From Methylobacterium isbiliense (GTDB lineage: Bacteria > Pseudomonadota > Alphaproteobacteria > Rhizobiales > Beijerinckiaceae), in NCBI RefSeq assembly GCF_022179325.1, contig NZ_BPQQ01000018.1, positions 1 to 64,000 of the forward strand: DNA of 64,000 bases, written 5' to 3'. Below are positions 54,772-63,874 of the stretch, piece after piece. The notes under the pieces were generated by a model. That model had not been told where the DNA came from, ran no database searches, and was given only the letters and a program-made list of their open reading frames with translations. The position numbers were made by a program, and so were the translations under genes. How positions within the stretch are numbered: position 1 is the stretch's first letter; every line of letters begins with the position of its first letter.

Positions 54772-56268
54772 ATGACGATCAGCGTCGAGATGGGCGTGGC
54801 GGCCGGGCAGGGGCCCGCATCGCTGGACCTGGAGGAGCTGCTGGCCACCCGCCTCCTCGTCCAGGGCAATTCGGGATCGGGCAAGTCGCACCTGCTGCGG
54901 CGCCTGCTGGAGCAGAGCGCCGCCCACGTGCAGCAGGTGGTGATCGACCCCGAGGGCGATTTCGTCACCCTGGCGGACCGCTACGGCCACGTGGTGGTGG
55001 ACGGCGCGCACGGCGAAGCCGATCTCCAGCGCATCGCCGCGCGGGTGCGTGCCCACCGGGTCTCGGTGGTGCTGACGCTGGAGAGCCTCGACGTCGAGGC
55101 GCAGATGCGCGCCGCCGCGGCGTTCCTGGGCGGCCTGTTCGAGGCCGAGCGCGACCACTGGTACCCGGTGCTGGTGGTGGTGGACGAGGCGCAGCTCTTC
55201 GCCCCCGCCGCCGCCGGCGAGGTCTCGGACGAGGCCCGCAAGGCCTCGCTCGGCGCCATGACCAACCTGATGTGCCGCGGCCGCAAGCGGGGGCTCGCGG
55301 GCGTCATCGCCACCCAGCGCCTCGCCAAGCTCGCCAAGAACGTCGCCGCCGAGGCGTCGAACTTCCTGATGGGGCGCACCTTCCTCGACATCGACATGGC
55401 GCGCGCCGCCGACCTGCTCGGCCTCGACCGGCGCCAGGCCGAGAGTTTTCGCGATCTGGAGCGCGGCCAGTTCGTGGCGCTGGGGCCCGCCCTGTCGAAG
55501 CGCCCGCTGCCCCTGCGCATCGGCGCGGTCGAGACCTCGCCGCGCTCCACCAGCCCCAGGCTCGTGCCGCTGCCGGCGCCCGCCGCCGAGGACCTGCGCG
55601 ACCTGATCCTGACGCCGGCCGCCGACGAGCCGCTGCGGCTGCCCAGCCCCCGCCCGGCGGCGCCGCGGCCCTCTCCCACCGATCTCCTGCAGCAGCTCGC
55701 GCAGGCGCGCCCGGCGCCCGAGCCCGCCGAGGAGGCGAGCCCCTTGAGCGAGACCGAGCGGGAGGCCGCCCTCGACACGATCCTGCGCGAGATCGCCGCC
55801 GACCCGGATGCCGGCCACCATACCGTGGCGGTGCTCTACCAGGACTTCCTCGTGCGCTGCCGGATGCGCCGGCTCGGCCCGGATCCCCTCGACCTGCCCG
55901 CCTTCCGGCGGCGGCTCGCCGCGGCCCGTGCCGGCCTCGACGGGGCCGACGCGCAGGCCGACACGGTCCTCACCGCCTGCGCCGGGCTGCCCGAGGAGGT
56001 GCAGGGCCTGTTCCTGCTGCTCGCCCGGGCGGCCCGGGAGGGCGCGCCCTGTCCCTCCGACGACGCGCTCGCCCGCGCCATCGGCTCGCGCTCCCCCGGC
56101 CGGGCGCGCCGGCTCCTCGCCTTCGTCGAGAGCCGGGGCGCCGTGGTCTGCCGCACCGATTTCCGCGGCAACCGCATCGTCGCGCTGCCGGCGCTCGGCT
56201 GCGAGACCGGACCCGGCGATCCGAAGGCGCAGGGCGCGCCCCTGCCGGGCCTGTTCGCCGCCGAGTGA
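54772..56268 (+). CDS. HerA-like ATPase (DUF87) with C-terminal helical region
   Basis: A 498-aa P-loop ATPase. Walker A GNSGSGKSH (32-40), DPEGDF, Walker B VLVVVDEAQLF (about 135-145) and the arginine-finger/sensor region CRGRKRGLAGVIATQRLAKL match HerA/VirB4-like translocases. A Pro-rich linker (about 275-325) precedes a C-terminal helical domain (about 330-485) with a winged-helix-like pattern. HerA pairs with NurA in archaea; bacterial stand-alone forms may act in DNA processing or defence. No NurA or Sir2 partner is nearby. A hairpin follows 32 bases downstream. Confidence 0.85.
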   Translation: MTISVEMGVAAGQGPASLDLEELLATRLLVQGNSGSGKSHLLRRLLEQSAAHVQQVVIDPEGDFVTLADRYGHVVVDGAHGEADLQRIAARVRAHRVSVVLTLESLDVEAQMRAAAAFLGGLFEAERDHWYPVLVVVDEAQLFAPAAAGEVSDEARKASLGAMTNLMCRGRKRGLAGVIATQRLAKLAKNVAAEASNFLMGRTFLDIDMARAADLLGLDRRQAESFRDLERGQFVALGPALSKRPLPLRIGAVETSPRSTSPRLVPLPAPAAEDLRDLILTPAADEPLRLPSPRPAAPRPSPTDLLQQLAQARPAPEPAEEASPLSETEREAALDTILREIAADPDAGHHTVAVLYQDFLVRCRMRRLGPDPLDLPAFRRRLAAARAGLDGADAQADTVLTACAGLPEEVQGLFLLLARAAREGAPCPSDDALARAIGSRSPGRARRLLAFVESRGAVVCRTDFRGNRIVALPALGCETGPGDPKAQGAPLPGLFAAE

Positions 56269-56299
56269 GCGCCCGGCCGCACTTGGGGAAATAATCGAC

Positions 56300-56323
56300 G
56301 GATCAACGCGTTGGCGTTGATCC
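56300..56323 (+). terminator. Perfect 10-bp stem-loop after the HerA-like gene
   Basis: GGATCAACGC-GTTG-GCGTTGATCC lies 32 bases after the stop codon. The stem is AT-richer than other hairpins in the window and no T-run follows, so it could be a terminator or a dispersed palindromic repeat. Confidence 0.55.
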
Positions 56324-56489
56324 GGCACGGCTCGTCCGGCGCATCCCCGCAATCCACACAGCCCCGCGCGAGCTTGACCGATCCATCCGTCCGTGGTTTG
56401 TTCTTGTTATGTTCTAAACGTGAGTCGGACGGCGATGGCGCAGGGTTCTGGCACCATGCGCCGGCACGGCCACCGGTCCGGCGGCGATC

Positions 56490-56732
56490 ATGATCCCGAA
56501 CCATGATTCCGAGGCGGATGGCCCGAGGCCGTCCGGCCCGGAGGCGGCGCCCTCGACCGTGGAGGCGATCGCCGCCCTCTACCTGGGGGCCTCGGGCGGC
56601 GATGCGGCCGCAGCGCTGCATCGCGTGATCGCCGATGCGCTCGCCGACCTGCGCGAGGCCGAGCGGCAGGAGCGCCGCTGCGAGCGGCTGATCTCCCGCG
56701 GCTACGTCCGCGGGGCGCTGCCGCCCCGGTGA
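56490..56732 (+). CDS. Small hypothetical protein (80 aa)
   Basis: The frame starts MIPNHDSEADGP and has a disordered N-terminus (about 1-22) then one long helix VEAIAALYLGASGGDAAAAL continuing into RVIADALADLREAERQERR and ending SRGYVRGALPPR. The AALYLGASGGDAAAALxxVI pattern looks conserved-protein-like and codon bias fits. No ribosome site of strength is visible; a later start inside the frame is possible. No family name assigned. Confidence 0.55.
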   Translation: MIPNHDSEADGPRPSGPEAAPSTVEAIAALYLGASGGDAAAALHRVIADALADLREAERQERRCERLISRGYVRGALPPR

Positions 56733-56826
56733 GCAGGGCCGCGCGCCGGCGGAGCTGTGTGCGCGGCAGCACGCGAGCAGGTCATCCCGGGGGGTATGTC
56801 CCCCTTCCAGACAGCCGAACGACAGG

Positions 56827-57087
56827 ATGGCGACGATGAACGCGAAGGCAGACCTGATCCGGTACGACATCCGCCGCGATCGTCGGGGCTGGACCGTCTA
56901 CGACGTGCGCACCGGCCTGACGGCCATCATCGACGGCGTGCTGCAGGTCGGTCTGGAGATGGACGAGGCCGACGCGATCGCGGACGCGCTGAGCGCCGAC
57001 GGGGCCTTGCCCGCTCCGCTGGTCGACCCGGCCTTCCTGCGCCTCGACGGGGCGGAGACCGGCGCGGGCCGATTTCGCCGCCCCTGA
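56827..57087 (+). CDS. Small hypothetical protein (86 aa)
   Basis: Starts at the ATG at 56827 (or MNAKADL at 56836, after AGGATGGCGACG). RYDIRRDRRGWTVYDVRTG followed by the short strand TAIIDGVLQVGL and the helix EMDEADAIADALS looks like a compact beta-beta-alpha fold seen in many small Methylobacterium proteins. Cytoplasmic. Converges on the ArsB-type gene with 7 bases between stops. Function unknown. Confidence 0.7.
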   Translation: MATMNAKADLIRYDIRRDRRGWTVYDVRTGLTAIIDGVLQVGLEMDEADAIADALSADGALPAPLVDPAFLRLDGAETGAGRFRRP

Positions 57088-57094
57088 GGGAGCC

Positions 57095-58378
57095 TCAGCC
57101 GAGGGCGACGAGGGCGCCGATCGCCAGGACGAGGGCGGGCGGCGTCACCGCCAGCCCGACCTTCAGGAAGCGCCACGCCCCCACCTCCTCGCCCTCGCGC
57201 CGCAGCGCCGCGAGCCACAGGATCGTGGCGAGCGAGCCGGTGAGCGAGAGGTTCGGGCCGAGATCGACCCCGATCAGCACCGCCCCGGTCACGGCATCGG
57301 GCACCCCGGCGGCCTGGACGGTGCTGCCGGCGATCAGCCCAGCCGGCAGGTTGTTGAGGAGGTTGCAGGCCAGCGCCGTGACGAGTCCTGCGCCCCAGGC
57401 CGTGGCGGTGGCGTGGCCGGAGGCGGCGTCGCGCAGCGTCCCGGCCAGGAGCCGGATCAGGCCGGTGCGCTCCAGCGCTTCTACCAGCACGAACAGGCCG
57501 GCGACGAGGGGCAGCACGCTCCACGAGACGTGGCGCACCAGATCGCCCGGCCCCTTGCGGGTGGCGAGGAGGATCAGCGCCGCGGTCCCGAGCCCGGCCG
57601 CGAGGGTCGGCAGGCCGAGGTCGTGCCCGAGGGCCGAGGCCCCCGCGAGGATCACGGCCGCGACCGCGATGCCGAGGCCGGCCAAGCGCCCGCCCAGCGA
57701 CAGCCGCGGGCGCTCGACCGCGGCGGCGACGGTCTCGGCCGCCAGCTCGCGGCGGAAGACGAGGCGCAGGCCCAGATAGGTGGCCAGGATGGCCAGGGCC
57801 GAGGGCAGGGCGAAGCGGGCGAGCCACGCGCCGAGCGGCGGCAGCTGCGGGCCGAACACGACGAGGTTGGCCGGATTCGAGATCGGCAGCACGAAGGAGG
57901 CCGCGTTGGCGATGAACGCGCACACGAACAGGTAGGGCAGCGGATCGCGCACCCGCGCCGCCCGGCAGGCGGCGTAGACCGCGGGCGTCAGGACCACCGC
58001 CGTCGCGTCGTTTGACAGGAAGACCGTGACGAGGATGCCGACCGCGTAGACGAGGAGGAACAGGCGGTTCGCCGAGCCGGCGGCGGCGCGCGTGGCGAGC
58101 GCGGCGAGCCAGTCGAACAGCCCTTCCTGCCGGGCGAGTTCGGCCAGCACCATCATGCCGATCAGGAACAGGTAGACGTCGGTGCCGCGGGCGATGCCGG
58201 CGAGTGCCGCGTCGGGCGTCAGCAGCCCGAGCAGCACCAGGAGGGCCGCGCCCGTCACCGCCCAGACGGCCTCCGGCCAGCGGAACGGCCGGGCGATCAC
58301 CCCGGCCGTCGCGAGTCCGGCGATGCCCCAGGTGGCGGCGTCGATGGCGGCCGGCGTGGAGGGCAGGAAGGCGGGCAT
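57095..58378 (-). CDS. ArsB/NhaD-type anion transporter
   Basis: A 427-aa protein with about 11-12 helices in the ion transporter (IT) superfamily. FLSNDATAVVLTPAVYAA and NAASFVLPISNPANLVVFG in the first half and NLLNNLPAGLI and GPNLSLTGSLATILWL in the second half are the paired ArsB signature loops. ArsB exports arsenite in exchange for protons; no arsR, arsC or arsA gene adjoins, so another anion is possible. Single gene. Confidence 0.87.
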   Translation of the reverse strand: MPAFLPSTPAAIDAATWGIAGLATAGVIARPFRWPEAVWAVTGAALLVLLGLLTPDAALAGIARGTDVYLFLIGMMVLAELARQEGLFDWLAALATRAAAGSANRLFLLVYAVGILVTVFLSNDATAVVLTPAVYAACRAARVRDPLPYLFVCAFIANAASFVLPISNPANLVVFGPQLPPLGAWLARFALPSALAILATYLGLRLVFRRELAAETVAAAVERPRLSLGGRLAGLGIAVAAVILAGASALGHDLGLPTLAAGLGTAALILLATRKGPGDLVRHVSWSVLPLVAGLFVLVEALERTGLIRLLAGTLRDAASGHATATAWGAGLVTALACNLLNNLPAGLIAGSTVQAAGVPDAVTGAVLIGVDLGPNLSLTGSLATILWLAALRREGEEVGAWRFLKVGLAVTPPALVLAIGALVALG

Positions 58379-58525
58379 GGCGGCGTCGGGGGTCCTGTCG
58401 CTGGGTGGTGGCGCGAGCGGTGAGGGGAGCGCGGGGCGCGAGGCCCGTGCCAGGGTTCCGGCGCTCTATACGGCATCTCCGCGGCGCGCGACCGGCCCGG
58501 GATCGGGCGGCACCCCGGCCGGCGC

Positions 58526-59827
58526 CTATTCCGCCGGCACCCCGACCGGCGCCGCCCCGCCCCGGACGGGTGCGGCGCCGGCGCGGTCCCGCGTCTCCGG
58601 CATGGCGACGAGGTAGAGGACGAAGCCGGCCGCCGCGATGGCGGCGAGGGCCAGGAAGGCCGTGGCGTAGCCGGCCCCGACGATCAGCATGCCGGCGAAG
58701 GAGGCGGAGAGCGCCGCGCCGAGCCCCTGCGCCGTGGCGATCGCGCCCTGGCTGACGTTGAAGCGCCCGGTGCCGCGGGTGAGGTCGGCGACCACGATCG
58801 GAAACAGCGCCCCGTAGATGCCCGCGCCGACGCCGTCGAGGAGCTGCACGCCGACGAGCCAGAACGGGTTGTCGGAGAATGTGTAGAGCACCCCGCGCAC
58901 GGCCAGGACCCCGAAGGCGGCGAGGAAGATCGGCTTGCGGCCCCAGGCATCCGCCCTGGCGCCGACCACCAGCGCCACCGGCACCATCACGCATTGCGCC
59001 GCCACGATGCAGATCGCGATCAGCGAGGTCGCGTAGTCCTTGCCGATCAGGTGGGCGAGCTGCTGCCCGACGGAGGGGAGCATCGCCGCGTTGGCGAAGT
59101 GGAACACGGCCGCGAGCAGCGCGAACAGCATCAGGGTGCGGTTCTGGAGCAGCACCGCGAGGCCGGAGGGCTGGGTGTGGTCCTCGGCCCGCTGTCCGTC
59201 GAGGCCGCGGGCGAGGTCGTCGTCGATCTCGCGGGCCGGCACCAGCAGCATCGCGCCGATCGACAGCGCCGCCATCAGGCCCATCAGCCAGAACACCACG
59301 ACCGGGCCGAACAGCGCGGCGAGGCCCGCCGCCAGCCCTGCCGACACCGCATTGCCCGCGTGGTTGAAGCCCTCGTTGCGGCCGATGCGCTTCGAGAACA
59401 GGGTCGGCCCGACCACCCCGAGGGTGATGGCCGCGAGGGCGGGCGGGAAGATCGCGCCCGCGATGCCGGCGAGCGACTGGCTCGCCGCCACCGCGGCGAA
59501 GCCCGACAGGAATGGCAGCGACAGGCAGGAGAGGGTTACGGCCAGCGCCGCCGCGATGACGATCGCCCGCTTGTTGCGGCTGCGGTCGATCAGGGCGCCC
59601 GCGGGGGTCTGGGCCACGAGGCCGGCGAGGCCCGCGATGGTCATCACGAGCCCGGCCGTCGCCTCGTTCCAGCCCTGGTCGGGGCCGCGCACGGCGACCA
59701 GATAGATCGCGAGGTACGGACCGAGCCCGTCGCGGACATCCGCGAGGGTGAAGTTCAGGGCGTCGAGGCCCCGCAGGGCGCGGGCGGAGGGCTGGCGCGG
59801 GGCGGCGACCGGAACCGGCTGCGGCAT
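58526..59827 (-). CDS. MFS transporter
   Basis: A 433-aa 12-helix major facilitator. LNFTLADVRDGLGPYLAIYLV at helix 1, AGLVAQTPAGALIDRSRNKRA at the loop 2-3 motif, and GGRADAWGRKP-type VVGARADAWGRKPIF at loop 8-9 place it in an uncharacterised MFS group common in proteobacteria, related to drug/toxin exporters. The ATG at 59827 fits the N-terminal tail; the upstream frame overlaps the ugpC end region on paper but lacks a ribosome site. Substrate unknown. Confidence 0.88.
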   Translation of the reverse strand: MPQPVPVAAPRQPSARALRGLDALNFTLADVRDGLGPYLAIYLVAVRGPDQGWNEATAGLVMTIAGLAGLVAQTPAGALIDRSRNKRAIVIAAALAVTLSCLSLPFLSGFAAVAASQSLAGIAGAIFPPALAAITLGVVGPTLFSKRIGRNEGFNHAGNAVSAGLAAGLAALFGPVVVFWLMGLMAALSIGAMLLVPAREIDDDLARGLDGQRAEDHTQPSGLAVLLQNRTLMLFALLAAVFHFANAAMLPSVGQQLAHLIGKDYATSLIAICIVAAQCVMVPVALVVGARADAWGRKPIFLAAFGVLAVRGVLYTFSDNPFWLVGVQLLDGVGAGIYGALFPIVVADLTRGTGRFNVSQGAIATAQGLGAALSASFAGMLIVGAGYATAFLALAAIAAAGFVLYLVAMPETRDRAGAAPVRGGAAPVGVPAE

Positions 59828-59954
59828 CTTCGCTCTCTCTGCGGAAGCGACGGGCCCATCCCGTCCGGTCTGCTGAACGACCGCTACGGCGATCGGTGCC
59901 ACGATCATCCGGGATTGCGACGCGGTGACGCAGAGTGAGGCGTCGGCCGCAGCG

Positions 59955-61010
59955 TCAGCCTCCGCCGATGCGCCGGCCGCTGTCGGGATCGAACAGGTGC
60001 AGGTCGGCCGGGTCGAGCGCCAGCGACACGCTCGCGCCCTCGGCGGGCTCGGGTCCGGCCGGCACCTGCACCACGAGCGGCGCCCCGGCCAGTTCCCCGT
60101 GCAGCAGCCGCGTCGCGCCCAGCTCCTCCGCGAAGGCCGCCCGGAAGGGCAGGCCGTCGGCCGCGAGCCGCAGCGCCTCCGGCCGCAGGCCGATCTCCAC
60201 CGGGCGTCCGGGGGGAAGGCCGTGACGCGCCGGAAACAGCGCACCGGCGAGCCGGACGCCCTCGGCCGCCGCCTCGCCCGGCAGGATGTTCATGGGCGGC
60301 GCGCCCATGAAGGTCGCGACGTAGCGCGTCTCCGGCCGGCGGTAGATCTCCAGCGGCGTGCCGACCTGCTCGATGCGGCCGGCATTCATCACCACGAGCC
60401 GGTCGGCCATCGTCATCGCCTCCACCTGGTCGTGGGTGACGTAGACGGTGGTGACGCCGAGCTGCCGCTGCAGGCGGCGGATCTCCACCCGCATCTGCAC
60501 CCGCAGCTTGGCGTCGAGGTTGGAGAGCGGCTCGTCGAACAGGAACACCTGGGGCTTGCGCACGATCGCCCGCCCCATGGCGACGCGCTGGCGCTGCCCG
60601 CCCGAGAGCTGGCGCGGGTAGCGGGTCAGGAGGTCGCCGAGGCCGAGCATCCGCGCCGCCTCGCGCACCCGGGTCTCGATCTCCGCCTTCGGCGTGCCGC
60701 GGTTGCGCAGGCCGTAGGCGAGATTGTCGTAGACGCGCATGTGCGGGTAGAGCGCGTAGTTCTGAAACACCATCGCGATGTCGCGCTCGGCCGGCTCGAC
60801 GTCGTTCACCACCCGCTCGCCGATGCTGATGGCGCCCGCCGTCACCGTCTCCAGGCCGGCGATCATCCGCAGCACCGTGGACTTGCCGCAGCCGGAGGGG
60901 CCGACGAGGACGCAGAAGGCGCCGTCCGGCACGTCGAGGCTGACCCCGCGCACGGCCTCGACGCCGCCCGCATAGGTCTTGCCCAACCGGTCGAGGACGA
61001 GGCGCGCCAT
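59955..61010 (-). CDS. ugpC: ABC transporter ATP-binding protein, UgpC/MalK type
   Basis: A 351-aa ATPase. Walker [10 protein letters not shown], signature [14 protein letters not shown], Walker [14 protein letters not shown] and switch His in [11 protein letters not shown] are intact; the C-terminal TOBE/OB domain (about 240-351) is that of UgpC/MsmX/MalK proteins. It powers import of sn-glycerol-3-phosphate or sugars with UgpA/E. It follows ugpE after 28 bases. UgpC-type ATPases can serve several permeases. Confidence 0.94.
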   Translation of the reverse strand: MARLVLDRLGKTYAGGVEAVRGVSLDVPDGAFCVLVGPSGCGKSTVLRMIAGLETVTAGAISIGERVVNDVEPAERDIAMVFQNYALYPHMRVYDNLAYGLRNRGTPKAEIETRVREAARMLGLGDLLTRYPRQLSGGQRQRVAMGRAIVRKPQVFLFDEPLSNLDAKLRVQMRVEIRRLQRQLGVTTVYVTHDQVEAMTMADRLVVMNAGRIEQVGTPLEIYRRPETRYVATFMGAPPMNILPGEAAAEGVRLAGALFPARHGLPPGRPVEIGLRPEALRLAADGLPFRAAFAEELGATRLLHGELAGAPLVVQVPAGPEPAEGASVSLALDPADLHLFDPDSGRRIGGG

Positions 61011-61038
61011 CAGGACATCCGATCGTACGGGAGAGCGG

Positions 61039-61881
61039 TCACTTCTCGGTCTCGACGAGGCCGCGCACGAAGAGCTTCTGCATCGCCACCACCACGAGGA
61101 CGGGCGGCAGCATGGCGAGCATGGCGGTCGCCATGACGAGCTGCCACTCGGTGAGCTGGTCGGTGATGGTGGTCATCTTGCGCAGGCCGATCACCACGGT
61201 CTGCATGTCGCCCCGCGTGGTGACCAGGATGGGCCAGAGGTACTGGTTCCAGCCGTAGATGAACAGGATGACGAACAGCGCCGCCGTCGTGGTGCGCGAG
61301 AGGGGCAGCAGCGTGTCGAAGAAGAACCGCACCGGCCCGGCCCCGTCGATGCGGGAGGCTTCCACGAGTTCGTTCGGCACGGTGAGGAAGAACTGCCGGT
61401 AGAGCAGGGTCGCGGTGGCCGAGGCGATCAGCGGCAGGGTCAGGCCCGCATAGGTGTCGAGCAGGCGCAGGTCCGCCGCGACCTTGTAGGTCGGGTAGAT
61501 GCGCACCTCGACCGGCAGCATCAGGGTGACGAAGATCGCCCAGAAGGCCGCCTGCCGCAGAGGGAAGCGGAAGTAGATCAGCGCGTAGGCCGACAGGAGC
61601 GAGATCGCGATCTTGCCCGCCGCGATGGCGAGCGCGGTGACGAGGCTGTTGAGGAGCATCTGCGCGACCGGGGCGCCCGCCATCCCGGATTCCGTGAGGG
61701 CCCGGCGGTAGTTCTCCAGCGCGTGGACGCCCGGCCAGAGCGGCATCCGGCCGTTGGCGATGGTCGCGGCGTCGTGCGTCGAGGCGATCAGCGCGAGATA
61801 GACCGGGAAGGCCACGATCCCGACCCCGGCCCAGAGGACGAGGTGCGGGATTAGGTTGCCGAAGCGGCGGTTCTCGACCAC
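61039..61881 (-). CDS. ugpE: ABC transporter permease UgpE
   Basis: A 280-aa MalG/UgpE-type permease with six helices. The start is GTG at 61881, which gives [19 protein letters not shown], matching the family N-terminus; an ATG is not available there. The coupling EAA motif is visible as [19 protein letters not shown]. UgpE normally pairs with UgpA and receives solute from UgpB, but neither gene is upstream; an adenosine kinase gene lies there instead, 11 bases away. Together with ugpC this is a half transporter. Confidence 0.93.
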   Translation of the reverse strand: MVENRRFGNLIPHLVLWAGVGIVAFPVYLALIASTHDAATIANGRMPLWPGVHALENYRRALTESGMAGAPVAQMLLNSLVTALAIAAGKIAISLLSAYALIYFRFPLRQAAFWAIFVTLMLPVEVRIYPTYKVAADLRLLDTYAGLTLPLIASATATLLYRQFFLTVPNELVEASRIDGAGPVRFFFDTLLPLSRTTTAALFVILFIYGWNQYLWPILVTTRGDMQTVVIGLRKMTTITDQLTEWQLVMATAMLAMLPPVLVVVAMQKLFVRGLVETEK

Positions 61882-61892
61882 CGGGCGGCCCG

Positions 61893-62888
61893 TCAGAGGC
61901 CCTGCTGCGCGGCGAGGTCCTTGAGGTCCTGTTGCGGCCGGGCGCCGATGTGCTGGATCACCTCGGCGGCCGCGACCGCGCCGAGGCGCGCGCAATCCGC
62001 ATGGTCGAGGCCGCGGGCGAGCCCCGCCAGGAAGCCCGCGGCGAACAGGTCGCCCGCGCCGGTGGTGTCCACCACCTCGCGCACCGGCGAGGCCGGCACC
62101 GCCCGGGTCTCCCCGCGCGTGACCACGAGGGCGCCCTCCTCGGATCGCGTCACCACGCCGAGAAGCCCCGTCTCCGCCCGCAGGGCCGAGAGCGCCGTCT
62201 CGGCATCCGCGGTCTGGTAGAGGCTCTTCAGCTCGTGGATGTTGGCGAACAGGATGTCGAGGCTGCCGTCGCGGATCAGCCCGAGGAACTCGTCGCGGTA
62301 GCGGTCGACGCAGAAGGCGTCCGAGAGGGTCAGCGCCACCTGATTGCCGGCGGCATGCGCGACCTGCGCCGCCTTGCGGAAGGCGTCCTTGGCGGCCGGC
62401 GGGTCCCACAGGTACCCTTCGAGGTAGACGAAGCGGGCGGCTCCGGCGGTGGCCTCGTCCACGTCCGCCGCGCTCAGGCCCTGGCAGGCGCCCAGATAGG
62501 TGTTCATGGTGCGCTCGCCGTCCGGCGTCACCAGGATGAAGCAGCGCGCGGTCGCCGGCCCCTCGGCGGCGGCGGCCACCGGGAAGCGCACGCCGGTGGC
62601 CTGAAGGTCGTGGGCGAACAGGCGGCCGAGTTCGTCGTCCCGCACCTTGCCGATGAAGCCGGTCCGGGCGCCGAGCAGCGCCGCGCCCACCGCCGTGTTG
62701 GCGCCCGAGCCGCCCGACACGATGGTGGCCGGCCCCATCACCCCGAACAGGTGCTCGGCCCGCGCCTCGTCGATGAGCTGCATCGCGCCCTTGTGCACCG
62801 CCTCGCGCACCAGGAAGGCCTCGTCGGTGCGGGCGATGATGTCGACGATCGCGTTGCCGAGGACGAGGAGGTCGAGGGGAGCGGTCAT
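61893..62888 (-). CDS. PfkB-family kinase, adenosine kinase-like
   Basis: A 331-aa ribokinase-fold sugar/nucleoside kinase. It begins MTAPLDLLVLGNAIVDIIAR, carries the PfkB signature 1 region GGSGANTAVGAALLGA and ends with the anion-hole/catalytic motif DTTGAGDLFAAGF (base Asp). The overall match is to bacterial adenosine kinases in Rhizobiales: nucleoside plus ATP to nucleotide, purine salvage. The short distance to ugpE suggests a shared transcript, an unusual pairing. Confidence 0.93.
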   Translation of the reverse strand: MTAPLDLLVLGNAIVDIIARTDEAFLVREAVHKGAMQLIDEARAEHLFGVMGPATIVSGGSGANTAVGAALLGARTGFIGKVRDDELGRLFAHDLQATGVRFPVAAAAEGPATARCFILVTPDGERTMNTYLGACQGLSAADVDEATAGAARFVYLEGYLWDPPAAKDAFRKAAQVAHAAGNQVALTLSDAFCVDRYRDEFLGLIRDGSLDILFANIHELKSLYQTADAETALSALRAETGLLGVVTRSEEGALVVTRGETRAVPASPVREVVDTTGAGDLFAAGFLAGLARGLDHADCARLGAVAAAEVIQHIGARPQQDLKDLAAQQGL

Positions 62889-62970
62889 GCGGCGTCTCGC
62901 GCGGAAAGTCAGGCGGAAGGTCAGGTCGCGCCTGTCGCATCCGCGACGGACAGGGTCAAGCAGGGGCCGG

Positions 62971-63522
62971 TCAGGGTTCGGGAAGGAGATCCTCGACCGC
63001 GACCGCGAAGCCGGGCGGATCGAGGCGGAGCGTGCCCTCGCGGGCGATCCGGGTCTCGATCGCCTCCGCGCCGCGGCGGTGATGCAGGACGAGCCGCTCC
63101 TGCGCGTCGATGACGAGGTCGTGGGCGACGCTCGGAAGGCGGACATAGGCCGCGAGCTTGATGCCGGTGTCGGTGCGCCGCGTGCCGGGCGAGAGGACCT
63201 CGACGACGACCACGGGGGCGGGCACCTCGACCGCGTCCGGATCGAGCCGCGGCCCGCAATAGACGAGCGCGTCGGGCTCGAACGCGGTGTGACTGTCGAT
63301 GCGGACCGTCATGCCGTCCGGCATAGCCCGGCAGGGCACTCCCGCGGCCCGCAGCCCGTGCCGCAAGGCATCGACGACGGCCAGCTTCGCCTCCGCATGC
63401 CGCACCCGCTCCGGCGCCATCGCGATCACTTCACCCTTTACGAGTTCGTGCCGGCCCGGCGCGGTCTCGCACCACACCAGGAACTCGTCCACGGTCATGC
63501 GCGGCTTGGGCTGTGGGTCCAT
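62971..63522 (-). CDS. Uma2 family endonuclease (PD-(D/E)XK, DUF820)
   Basis: About 183 aa, starting MDPQPKPRMTVDEFLVW. Uma2/DUF820 motifs: ELVKGEVIAMAP, EPDALVYCGPRLDPDA (active-site Asp), VVVVEVLSPGTRRTDTGIKLAAY (Glu and Lys of the PD-(D/E)XK core). These single-domain putative nucleases occur in many copies in cyanobacteria and Methylobacterium; biological role unknown. An ATG at 63540 is a possible longer start. Confidence 0.88.
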   Translation of the reverse strand: MDPQPKPRMTVDEFLVWCETAPGRHELVKGEVIAMAPERVRHAEAKLAVVDALRHGLRAAGVPCRAMPDGMTVRIDSHTAFEPDALVYCGPRLDPDAVEVPAPVVVVEVLSPGTRRTDTGIKLAAYVRLPSVAHDLVIDAQERLVLHHRRGAEAIETRIAREGTLRLDPPGFAVAVEDLLPEP

Positions 63523-63547
63523 CGGCGGCCAGCCTATCACGCCGCCG

Positions 63548-63874
63548 CTACTGCAGGGACTTCATCTCGCAATTCGCGTAGGCCACGCTCGCATCGACGT
63601 AGGCCTTGAGCTTGCCCGCATAGGCCTCGGCGCCCGCGCGGTAGGCCGGGAGCTTGGCGTTGTAGGCCTTCACGGCGTCGTTGAAGGTGTAGGCCTCGAA
63701 GCCGGGGCAGCCGCCCTTGGCGTCGAGGCAGGCGGGCCGCTCGGGGGGCGTGGGCCGCGCCGGCTTCTCGCTGGCGGCGGGCGGCAGCGGCGGCGTGCAG
63801 GCGGCGCGCGCGGCGCCGGAGGCGCCGAACAGGCACAGGGCGAGAGCGGTCCGGACGAGGGTGGTCGGGCGCAA
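63548..63874 (-). CDS. Secreted hypothetical protein (108 aa)
   Basis: Starts at TTG (63874) with CCGAGGAGA upstream. A signal peptide (about residues 1-24) precedes a short Pro-rich linker, a Cys pair around RPACLDAKGGCPGFEAY and a C-terminal Ala/Tyr-rich helix with heptad-like YxxK spacing, ending with a third Cys (YANCEMKSLQ). No family recognised. It ends 26 bases before the Uma2 gene on the same strand. Confidence 0.7.
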   Translation of the reverse strand: MRPTTLVRTALALCLFGASGAARAACTPPLPPAASEKPARPTPPERPACLDAKGGCPGFEAYTFNDAVKAYNAKLPAYRAGAEAYAGKLKAYVDASVAYANCEMKSLQ

